Of a stretch of DNA of 40,788 bases, positions 15,344-22,639 are shown in pieces. The notes beneath the pieces are model-generated. The model saw nothing but the letters and a program-made list of their open reading frames with translations. It did not search any database and had not been told where the DNA came from. Within the stretch, counting starts at the first letter, position 1. Each line of letters begins with the position of its first letter. Source of the DNA: Cyanobacteria bacterium REEB67 (lineage in GTDB: Bacteria > Cyanobacteriota > Vampirovibrionia > Obscuribacterales > Obscuribacteraceae); the NCBI GenBank assembly GCA_018971775.1, contig JAGXAB010000058.1:1-40788 (forward strand), given 5' to 3'. The position numbers and the translations under genes were made by a program.

Positions 15344-18094
15344 TCAAGCGGCGCTTTTCTTTTGTTTGATCTGTTTGACCTGCCGACCGAAAGTGCTGCT
15401 TTCACGCTGCCTTGCCAGGACGCCGGCGCGGATGCGCTCGAGAGCTTTGGCGATTTCCTTCTTCAGCGGCGGGTGCGGATACTTGCGGAAAAGAGCCCGC
15501 AGCTTAGCTTCCGATTCGGCGTCGTCGACACCGTACAAGTTGCGCAGCACATGGCTGAGAGCGGCCGGTTCGAGCGTTTCTACCGTCTCACCCGACTCTT
15601 CTGCCGCTGCTTCCGCCTCAGTCGCCGCTGCATCCGCCTGCTTCGTGGCCTTCGGCTTCTGACCGGTCCACGCCGTCCAGTTTTGCAGGACATCGTCGAC
15701 GGCGCGGTTCGCGCGCGGATTGCGGCCGCTGTGTTCGAGCATGGCCGCGGCGTAGAGAGCGAAGATGTCGACGCTGGACGGCTTCGAGCTGAGGCCATTC
15801 CAGAGGTCAGCGAGGCGGAGCAGGTAGGTCTGCATCTCGAAGGGAGAGGCATTGCGTGCCTGCATGCGCAGATCGAACAACTCCTTCGGCACCGCCTTGC
15901 GCGCCTTCTGCGGAGCGAAAGAAAGAATCATCGCCGCCAGCGCTGCGTCGACCACATCCACCGCTTGCGGGTTGGCTTGCCAGGCTTTGCAGACCAGCAG
16001 GCTCGCCTTCTGGATGGTGGCGCTCAGATTGAGGTTGTAGAGCTTCCAGTCGCTGACGAAGGGTAATGGTGCGCTCAGCGGATCGACACCGGAATTGACG
16101 GCACAATCTTTGAGCGTGCCGGCGAACATCGCCTGGAAGCGCTTGCGACCGACTTCGTCCAGGAGGCTGTAGAGCCCCTGGAAGTGCGGCGCAAATGTGT
16201 GCCATTCGGGTTTCTTCGTGCCGGCCACCACCGCTTGCAGCAGGGCGAAGTATTCCGCCGCCGTGATTATGCCCGCTTCCATGAAAGCGCTGGCATCGGC
16301 AAGCAGGTTGTGGAGCTCGAGAGCGCTCAGATTGCTGTCGATATCAGCAGTCAGAGCTTTGAGCAAGTCCGGACTGTAGCGCACGCGGTAGAAGCCGCTG
16401 CCGCCGGCATTGATCTTCACCCAGTCCAGGCGGCTGTGCAAGCCCGCTTCATTGAAGTCGACGACCGTATTTTTGCGCGTCAGCAAGAGCTTGCGCTGAC
16501 GCGATGGCTGCGCCTGCGCCTGACCGGTGAAGCCCGTAACGCTGTTTTGATAAGCCAGATTGACCGGAATCGGCCAGACCCGACCGGACTTGCGACCGAT
16601 GTCGAGGAGGCGGAAGGGACGCTGACTGAGCTTGATCGTGTTGGGCTTGCGGCCGCGACTGACGAGGATTTCGGGGTGGCCGCTCTGGCTGATCCAGGTG
16701 TCCATCACCTGCCGGATCGGCAGAGATTCCACGGTCGGGTCGGCCAGGCAGACCTCTTCGAGGGCGTCCCAGAGGTCCGCGGCTTCGGTGTTGCTGAAGG
16801 CGTGGCGCTTCAGATAAGTGCTGATGCCCTTTCTGAAGACTTCTTCGCCGAGGAATTGCTCGAACTGGTAGAGCACCGAACAGCCCTTCTCGTAGGAAAT
16901 CGGGTCGACCAGGAAGATGGCATCGCGCGCATTTTCCACAGTCTCCTCGATCGGATGGGTATTCTTCAGGCTGTCGAAGTTGTAGGCCTTCTCGCGGCCG
17001 GTTGTGAACAGCTCCCATTCGTTGATGGTCGGGTTCCAGGCCTGGCACGCTTTCGAGGCCATGAAAGTGGCGAAGCTTTCATTCAACCAGAGGCCATTCC
17101 ACCAGCGCATCGTCACATAATCGCCGAACCACTGATGAGCAAGCTCATGCAAAATAATGCGGGCCTGATTTTGCTTGTGGTGCGCGTCGGCATCCTTGTC
17201 GACGATCAAAACATAGTCGGCGCAGATGACCAGACCGACATTTTCCATGCCGCCCCAGGCGAAATTGGGAATGGCGACTAGATCAATCTTGTTGCCGTTC
17301 GGATAGCCGATACCGAAATAGCGCTCGAAATAATCTAGACCAAAAGCAGCGACTTCGAGCGCGAAGGACGTCTTATCCCCATGATCTGGTAGCGTCCAGA
17401 TGCGCAGCTCCTTACCGTGCACCATGACCGGGTCCGAGCTGACGATCGGTCCGAGGGTGAAGCAGAGCAGATAGCTGCTCATCAGCACCGTCTCTTCAAA
17501 TTCGACCAGCTTGCGATTGCCGGGCAGGGCCACCGAGCAGACACCATTACCGTTGGCCAGTGCCATATGATGGCGGGGCAGAATGAGCGACAGCTTGAAG
17601 GTGGCTTTGAAGTCAGGCTCGTCGAAGCAGGGGAAGACGCGCCTCGCCTCGGCCGCTTCGAATTGCGTGCAGAGGATATTATGTGTGTGGCCGTGTCGGT
17701 CGGTTTCGGTCGCGCAGAAGAGACCGGAACTCTGGTCGTTGACCTGCCCTCGGAAGTTGGCGTCAAGTGTCCATTTGCCACTACCGGCGATGCCGTTCAG
17801 CGAGAGGGTGGCCATCTCGGTCTCTCTGTCATAGCTGACGGCGGCCGTGAAGACCGTGCCGTCATCATGACTGAGCAGGACATTGGCGAGTTCGAGATCG
17901 AGGCTGTTCACAACGATCTTAGCGGTCGGTTCGAGCACGTCGACATCAATGGCCACCTGGCCGCTGAAATCTGGACTGTCCGGATCGCTTTCGATCACCA
18001 GTTCGTAGCGCCGCGGCACGACTGTGCGCGGCAGGCGATATTTACTCAGTTCAGGCGCTTTGTGCCTGCATGTAGCCGTATGTTGATGAGTCAT
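15344..18094 (-). CDS. pepN: Aminopeptidase N (M1 family zinc metallopeptidase)
   Basis: Broad-specificity aminopeptidase; 916 aa. The substrate N-terminus-binding motif GGMEN is at residues 281-285. The zinc site is HELAH (His316, Glu317, His320) with the third ligand Glu339 in WLNESFA. The N-terminal beta domain includes CTQFEAAEARRVFPCFDEPD, typical of M1, and the C-terminal half is the helical M1 superhelix. An Ala/Glu-rich linker (about residues 830-855, AATEAEAAAEESGE) is unusual and probably flexible. GGGAG precedes the ATG by 6 nt. Last gene of the minus-strand block, 117 nt after the DHH gene. No signal peptide, so cytosolic. Confidence 0.95.
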   Translation of the reverse strand: MTHQHTATCRHKAPELSKYRLPRTVVPRRYELVIESDPDSPDFSGQVAIDVDVLEPTAKIVVNSLDLELANVLLSHDDGTVFTAAVSYDRETEMATLSLNGIAGSGKWTLDANFRGQVNDQSSGLFCATETDRHGHTHNILCTQFEAAEARRVFPCFDEPDFKATFKLSLILPRHHMALANGNGVCSVALPGNRKLVEFEETVLMSSYLLCFTLGPIVSSDPVMVHGKELRIWTLPDHGDKTSFALEVAAFGLDYFERYFGIGYPNGNKIDLVAIPNFAWGGMENVGLVICADYVLIVDKDADAHHKQNQARIILHELAHQWFGDYVTMRWWNGLWLNESFATFMASKACQAWNPTINEWELFTTGREKAYNFDSLKNTHPIEETVENARDAIFLVDPISYEKGCSVLYQFEQFLGEEVFRKGISTYLKRHAFSNTEAADLWDALEEVCLADPTVESLPIRQVMDTWISQSGHPEILVSRGRKPNTIKLSQRPFRLLDIGRKSGRVWPIPVNLAYQNSVTGFTGQAQAQPSRQRKLLLTRKNTVVDFNEAGLHSRLDWVKINAGGSGFYRVRYSPDLLKALTADIDSNLSALELHNLLADASAFMEAGIITAAEYFALLQAVVAGTKKPEWHTFAPHFQGLYSLLDEVGRKRFQAMFAGTLKDCAVNSGVDPLSAPLPFVSDWKLYNLNLSATIQKASLLVCKAWQANPQAVDVVDAALAAMILSFAPQKARKAVPKELFDLRMQARNASPFEMQTYLLRLADLWNGLSSKPSSVDIFALYAAAMLEHSGRNPRANRAVDDVLQNWTAWTGQKPKATKQADAAATEAEAAAEESGETVETLEPAALSHVLRNLYGVDDAESEAKLRALFRKYPHPPLKKEIAKALERIRAGVLARQRESSTFGRQVKQIKQKKSAA

Positions 18095-18205
18095 TTTAAA
18101 CTCCCGTTTGCCAGGTAGAAGCGGACGCCGTTTTACGAGAGCGGATCTGCTGATCCACTTTCAAAAGGCGTTGTTTCGATTACGTTTAGAGCTTGGAGCA
18201 AGCGC

Positions 18206-18236
18206 CGGCGGTCAGCTCGAAGCTGACGTGCCGCCG
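18206..18236 (-). other. U-less hairpin overlapping the end of the DHH gene
   Basis: CGGCGG-TCAGCT (18206-18217) pairs with AGCTGA-cgtg-CCGCCG (18221-18236), a 12-bp stem with a 4-nt bulge and 3-nt loop. A second short stem GCTTG-gag-CAAGC is at 18191-18203. No T-run follows. Confidence 0.5.
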
Positions 18237-19177
18237 TCGCAAAGCTGGAAAAATGCCTCTTCCAGCGCTTTCAATTGATTTGCGCCACCTTTTTCCAGGT
18301 GAGCAGCCGCCACACCTTTGTGACCGCCGCCATTAAACTGGGCGGCGAGGTGGGCGAAGTCGAGATTGCGATCGACAGTGCGCAGCGATGCATAGCCGTC
18401 GGCGCGCACGACGCAGAGATGACGGGCAAAATAGCCGAGTTCACCGACGATGCCGCGGTGCAATTCCGCATCATCAGTCGTCAAAACGGTGAAGACGCCG
18501 CGACCGTTTTTGGAGAAGCGTACGGTTGACCGGCGCAACTCTTCGATGATCAGCGGGTCTTTTTTGACCATGAGCAATGCCTGCATATCGATCAGCGTTT
18601 CATCGTCGAGACCGTGTTCGGTCAATTTGGCGAGCAGCCGTATCGCTTTGACCGGACTGTTCTGACGCAGCCAGAAGGTGTCGGTGAGTAGCGAAACAGC
18701 GAGGATCGGCTCGAAGACATGGAAGTGTTCAATCAGCAGCCCGCCTGCTGAAGGTCCGGGCTGAATGAAGGCATGCTCGTCGTTTTGCGTGCCTTTGCGC
18801 ACGTGATGATCGATGGTGTAGACCTTGACGCCGCGCGGGTCGAAACCAAGCCAGTCAGGTTGACCATCGACGAGGATGATTTCCTGTGGCTTGAAGTCGG
18901 CGAGCACGGCGTCGTAGGCTTTTTGCAAGTCTTCTGTCGTCAGCTTCGGCGTGGACAGGCCATCGGCCAGGGCGCTTGGATGGATATGATCGGCCGTCAA
19001 AATCCAGTCGATCTGGTCGTACATCGTTACTGTCGGCAACGTGTACGCGGAAAGGCCGGCTTTGCGCAGGTGGGCGATGAGAGCGCTGGTCGAGGCGACG
19101 GAATCACCGTCGACCGGCTCGGCGGGACCGACCACCAGAATGCGCTGGGCAAATTCCTGGCGCTTAGGTGTAATCAT
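18212..19177 (-). CDS. DHH-family phosphoesterase (NrnA-like)
   Basis: Members of this family degrade nanoRNA or pAp, or hydrolyse cyclic dinucleotides, with Mn. The DHH domain shows VDGQPDW, TIDHHVRKG and LLTDTFWLRQNS, and the DHHA1 domain ends in FNGGGHKGVAAAHLE (GGGHxxAA). Odd point: motif I, normally HxxPDxD, reads GPAEPVDGD, so the first metal-binding His is not where expected. Start chosen at the ATG at 19177, with AGAGGG 4 nt upstream; a TTG 6 codons earlier would overlap the previous stop. 14 nt after the antiporter gene, so translationally close. Family certain, exact activity open. Confidence 0.85.
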   Translation of the reverse strand: MITPKRQEFAQRILVVGPAEPVDGDSVASTSALIAHLRKAGLSAYTLPTVTMYDQIDWILTADHIHPSALADGLSTPKLTTEDLQKAYDAVLADFKPQEIILVDGQPDWLGFDPRGVKVYTIDHHVRKGTQNDEHAFIQPGPSAGGLLIEHFHVFEPILAVSLLTDTFWLRQNSPVKAIRLLAKLTEHGLDDETLIDMQALLMVKKDPLIIEELRRSTVRFSKNGRGVFTVLTTDDAELHRGIVGELGYFARHLCVVRADGYASLRTVDRNLDFAHLAAQFNGGGHKGVAAAHLEKGGANQLKALEEAFFQLCDGGTSASS

Positions 19178-19191
19178 AATTCCCTCTACTT

Positions 19192-20850
19192 TCAAGGCTC
19201 CGCTGGCGGAGTCTGGGTGGTTTCCAGTGCTGCCAGGGCAGACCGGGTGATTTCCTGACTGACCGCCATGTCCTCGGCAATGATAGTGCTTGCGCCAACC
19301 GCCTTCAAGTCCTCGATCAGGCGTGTGTAACGCACCCGGCAGATCACCTGCGTCCTGGGATTGAGTCTGGCGGCAAGCTCGGCTGTGCGCAAGAGAATTT
19401 CCGGATCGGAGGGAGTGATGACAATCACTCTCGCTTTTTCGATGCCGGCGTGCTGGAGCACTTCCTGTCGGCTGGCGTCGCCGTACATGATCGGCAGACC
19501 GGCTGCGACGCCGCTTTCGACGACCGCCGGATCGAAGTCGATGACGACGAAGGGCAGATTTTTCTCGGCCAGGGCCTGACAGAGATTGCGTCCGGCCAGA
19601 TTGTAGCCGACGACGATGGCGTGGTCGTGCATCGTTTCAGTAGTCGCACCATCGCTGGTGGCAGCCCGGGAGGCTGGAATGATTCGGTCGAGCAGCTTCT
19701 GCAGTAAGGTGCCCAGGCTGATGAAGCCGGGGGTGAGGAACATCGAAAGGATAGCGACCGAGAGAAGCAGACCATTGGTGTGCTTGTCGACGATGCCGGC
19801 GTCGAGGCCGAGCTTGGCCAGGACGAAGGAAAATTCGCTCACCTGAGCGATAGTGACGGCGGCCAGCAGTGCCACTCGCCAGGAATGACCGGCCACTTTG
19901 ATGGCGATGAAGCCCATGACCGTTTTGGTCACCATCATACTGGCGACCAGTATCAAGATGAGCAGCGGGTTGCTGAGCATCACCCGCGGATCGAAGAGCA
20001 TGCCGATCGAAACGAAGACCAGGCAGTTGAGAATTTCGCGGATGGGCAAAACTTCGCTCAGGGCCTGGTGACTATATTTCGAGTCGGAGATGACCAGGCC
20101 GGCGACGAAGGCGCCCAGCGCCATGGACATACCGAAATGCGCGGTGGCCAGGGCCGTCCCGAGGCAGAGCAGCATGATGCTGAGCACGAAGGCTTCGCGC
20201 TTTTTGATGCGCGCCACCTGCGAGAGCAGCCAGGGGATGAGGAAACGAGCCAGGGTGCCGGCCACTGCCACGAAGAGCAGGGCTTTGCCTGTAGTGTATG
20301 CAACAGTCCAGAGTGCGCCACCGCCACCGGTGCCAGCCAGGTAAGGCACCATTAAGACCATCGGCACGAGGACGAGGTCCTGGTAGATCAGGATGGCCAT
20401 GGCGGCGCGGCCGTGGGTGGCGTCGATGTCACCGCGATACTCAAGAATACGGATCACCAGCGCCGTACTGGACAGCGATGCCACCATACCGAGGAAAATC
20501 GCCTGATGCAAAGGCAGCCCGAGTCGATTCACACTGACCAGAGCGGTCACGCCGATGGTCAATAGCAATTGCAGAGAGCCGGCGACAAGCAAAAAGCGTT
20601 TGAGGCGGAAGAAGGTTTTTACCGAAAATTCGATGCCTGCTTCGAAGAGAAGCAGGACCAGTCCGACCTCGGCCAGAGCCTGAATAGCCGAAACGTCTTC
20701 GACCAGCTTCAGTCCGAAGGGACCGCAGATGGCGCCGGTAAATAGAAAGCCGAGAACAGAGGGCAGATTGAGCCGGTGAAAGGCGACAACCATCGCCACT
20801 CCCAGTCCAAAGACGATAAGCAAGTCTTGAAGTAGTGATGCTTCAGGCAT
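19192..20850 (-). CDS. CPA2 cation/proton antiporter with RCK domain (KefB/CvrA-like)
   Basis: 552-aa inner-membrane antiporter for K+ or Na+ against H+. About 12 hydrophobic segments fill residues 1-385. They include LLFEAGIEFSVKTFFRLKRF, a typical CPA2 element, and ALGAFVAGLVISDSKYSHQ. The C-terminal RCK/TrkA-N Rossmann domain (about residues 415-535) starts HAIVVGYNLAGRNLCQALAE and contains GDASRQEVLQHAGIEKA. This domain senses nucleotide or redox state. Start chosen at the ATG at 20850 with GGGAG 7 nt upstream. A perfect 6-bp inverted repeat, CTCCGC/GCGGAG (19198-19211), overlaps its end. The ion cannot be decided from sequence. Confidence 0.9.
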   Translation of the reverse strand: MPEASLLQDLLIVFGLGVAMVVAFHRLNLPSVLGFLFTGAICGPFGLKLVEDVSAIQALAEVGLVLLLFEAGIEFSVKTFFRLKRFLLVAGSLQLLLTIGVTALVSVNRLGLPLHQAIFLGMVASLSSTALVIRILEYRGDIDATHGRAAMAILIYQDLVLVPMVLMVPYLAGTGGGGALWTVAYTTGKALLFVAVAGTLARFLIPWLLSQVARIKKREAFVLSIMLLCLGTALATAHFGMSMALGAFVAGLVISDSKYSHQALSEVLPIREILNCLVFVSIGMLFDPRVMLSNPLLILILVASMMVTKTVMGFIAIKVAGHSWRVALLAAVTIAQVSEFSFVLAKLGLDAGIVDKHTNGLLLSVAILSMFLTPGFISLGTLLQKLLDRIIPASRAATSDGATTETMHDHAIVVGYNLAGRNLCQALAEKNLPFVVIDFDPAVVESGVAAGLPIMYGDASRQEVLQHAGIEKARVIVITPSDPEILLRTAELAARLNPRTQVICRVRYTRLIEDLKAVGASTIIAEDMAVSQEITRSALAALETTQTPPAEP

Positions 20851-20903
20851 AGTGTTGCTCCCCACGGTAGAAGGGACTGCGCAAAAGACAGTTGACATAA
20901 GAC

Positions 20904-20941
20904 GACCGGCGAAGTCGATCTTTCGATCAACCTCGCCGGTC
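20904..20941 (-). other. Long GAAA-capped hairpin between pepP2 and the antiporter
   Basis: On the minus strand GACCGGCGAGGTTGATC, a GAAA loop and GATCGACTTCGCCGGTC form a 17-bp uninterrupted stem (two G-U pairs). It starts about 36 nt after the pepP2 stop and is not followed by a T-run. It may be an RNA processing or stability element. Confidence 0.7.
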
Positions 20942-20977
20942 ATGAGAATGGCCTGAGTCAGCTAGGACCTGGCGTTG

Positions 20978-22504
20978 TTAGCGATTACCGCTGCGGCCGG
21001 CAAAGACGGCCTCGACGTGCTCGCAGTGTTTGCGACCATCGGCCATGACGGCTTCGATCTCATCCACTTCTTTGGGCACGTCGGCCGTCAGGACTTCGAA
21101 GCCCTTGGCGGTAACGGCCACATCGTCTTCGATACGGATGCCGATGCCGCGGTATTTCGCCGGCACGCGGGTTTCGCTCGCGGCGATGTAGAGGCCGGGC
21201 TCGACGGTAAATACCATGCCCGGCTTGAGGGGACGCTTCTTGCCCTTCTGGCTGCGGGTACCGTAAGTACCGACATCATGCACGTCCATGCCGATCCAGT
21301 GGCTGGTGCCGTGCATGTAGAAGTCGAAGAGGCGCAGCGGTTCTTGCTCGGAAGCAGAGGCTGCGGCGGACTTGCTGCCCGCTTTCTTGCCTGCACCCTT
21401 CTTGGCGGCGGAGCTGGCTGCGGAGCCGGTCTTGGCCGCTTCCTTCTTCTTCTGCCAGGCCTCGATCGCCTTCTTCTCGCCTTCGGCGGTCAGATGCGTC
21501 TTGGGCAATATGCCCAGGCCGACCAGACCTTTGCGCAGGAGATTGGAGGCGGTTTCGTGGATGTCCATGAGACGGACACCCGGCTTGGTCATGGCGATTG
21601 CCGCTTTCTGCGAAGCGAGGACGACCTCGTAGATCTCGCGCTGGGCGGGGGTAAACTTGCCGTTCACCGGGAAGGTGCGGGTGATATCCGAGGCATAGCC
21701 CTGGTACTCGCAGGCGGCGTCGATCAAGACGAGATCGCCGTCTTGCAGCTCAGCCCGGTTCTCGATGTAGTGCAAAATGTTGGCGTTGTTGCCACCGCCG
21801 ACGATGCTGGTATAGGCCGGGTAGTCGGCACCGTTGAAACGGAAGACCGATTCGAGCGAAGCTTGAAGCTGGTATTCCATCAGACCGGGGCGCGACAGGC
21901 GCATCGCTTCGACGTGCGCCTGAGCCGAAATCTTGCCGGCGTAGCGCATGATGTCGATTTCGTGGGCCGTCTTGAAGAGGCGCATCTCGTGCAGGATCTC
22001 TTCCGGGTTGCCCAGCGGCTTCTGCGTCTTCGACCAGACCGTATTGAAGCGGCTGTCGAGATGCTCATTGCGGCCGAGGCGATAAAGAACGGTGTCGGCT
22101 TCGTCGACGAGGGGGGCAATCACCTTCTCGAACTCGTCGATGGTGTAGGCCTCGTCCGCGCCAAATTCGTTTTGGGCGCCGTCGACGCCATGACGGATGC
22201 CGGTCCAGATTTCACGCATCTTGTCCTTGGGCCGAACAAACATGATGAAGCGGCTGTCTTCCTTGCCTTTGACGAAGGCGAGCACGCATTCCGGCTCGCC
22301 GAAGTTGCTCAGATAGAGCACATCCGAAGACGGCCGATAGGCGTATTCGGTGTCATTGGAGCGGGTGCGCTCCGGGCCGGTGACGATAATCGCCACACTG
22401 TTGGCCGGCAGTTTCTTGACAAACTCGGCGCGGCGATTGGCGAAGAAATCCTTCGACAGGCGGGGCGCCTTGGGGGCAGTAAAGCGATACGATGTTTTCT
22501 TCAT
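20978..22504 (-). CDS. pepP: Xaa-Pro aminopeptidase 2 with Lys/Ala-rich insertion
   Basis: 508-aa M24B metallopeptidase, paralogue of the gene at 22-1341. Metal ligands are visible in LIDAACEYQGY, ASDITRTFPVNG, MHGTSHWIGMDVHDVG, VFTVEPGLY and IRIEDDV. Compared with paralogue 1 it has about 40 extra residues (roughly 350-390) made mainly of Lys, Ala, Ser and Gly, placed directly before the His-containing metal motif. Such a low-complexity loop should protrude from the fold. TAGGAG lies 8 nt before the ATG. Third gene of the minus-strand block, 135 nt after the M16 protease. It could have a different substrate size range from paralogue 1. Confidence 0.93.
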   Translation of the reverse strand: MKKTSYRFTAPKAPRLSKDFFANRRAEFVKKLPANSVAIIVTGPERTRSNDTEYAYRPSSDVLYLSNFGEPECVLAFVKGKEDSRFIMFVRPKDKMREIWTGIRHGVDGAQNEFGADEAYTIDEFEKVIAPLVDEADTVLYRLGRNEHLDSRFNTVWSKTQKPLGNPEEILHEMRLFKTAHEIDIMRYAGKISAQAHVEAMRLSRPGLMEYQLQASLESVFRFNGADYPAYTSIVGGGNNANILHYIENRAELQDGDLVLIDAACEYQGYASDITRTFPVNGKFTPAQREIYEVVLASQKAAIAMTKPGVRLMDIHETASNLLRKGLVGLGILPKTHLTAEGEKKAIEAWQKKKEAAKTGSAASSAAKKGAGKKAGSKSAAASASEQEPLRLFDFYMHGTSHWIGMDVHDVGTYGTRSQKGKKRPLKPGMVFTVEPGLYIAASETRVPAKYRGIGIRIEDDVAVTAKGFEVLTADVPKEVDEIEAVMADGRKHCEHVEAVFAGRSGNR

Positions 22505-22562
22505 TGAATTTTCTCCTACTAGATTCTAATGCCCTTGCAGTGAAATGGGAAGCATTAGAGGT

Positions 22563-22598
22563 TCTCGGGCGCAGCCAAATTCAGAGCCGCGCCCGAGA
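22563..22598 (-). other. U-less hairpin between the M16 gene and pepP2
   Basis: TCTCGGGCGC (22563-22572) pairs perfectly with GCGCCCGAGA (22589-22598) over 10 bp, with a 16-nt loop. No T-run on the minus strand. Confidence 0.65.
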
Positions 22599-22639
22599 TG
22601 TTTGTGAATAAAGTCGAGCTAGAAATTACTGCGACACTT

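Noticed and set aside
20975..22507. 510-codon plus-strand frame antisense to Xaa-Pro aminopeptidase 2
   Set aside because: A high-GC codon shadow of a gene with complete metal-ligand motifs on the other strand.
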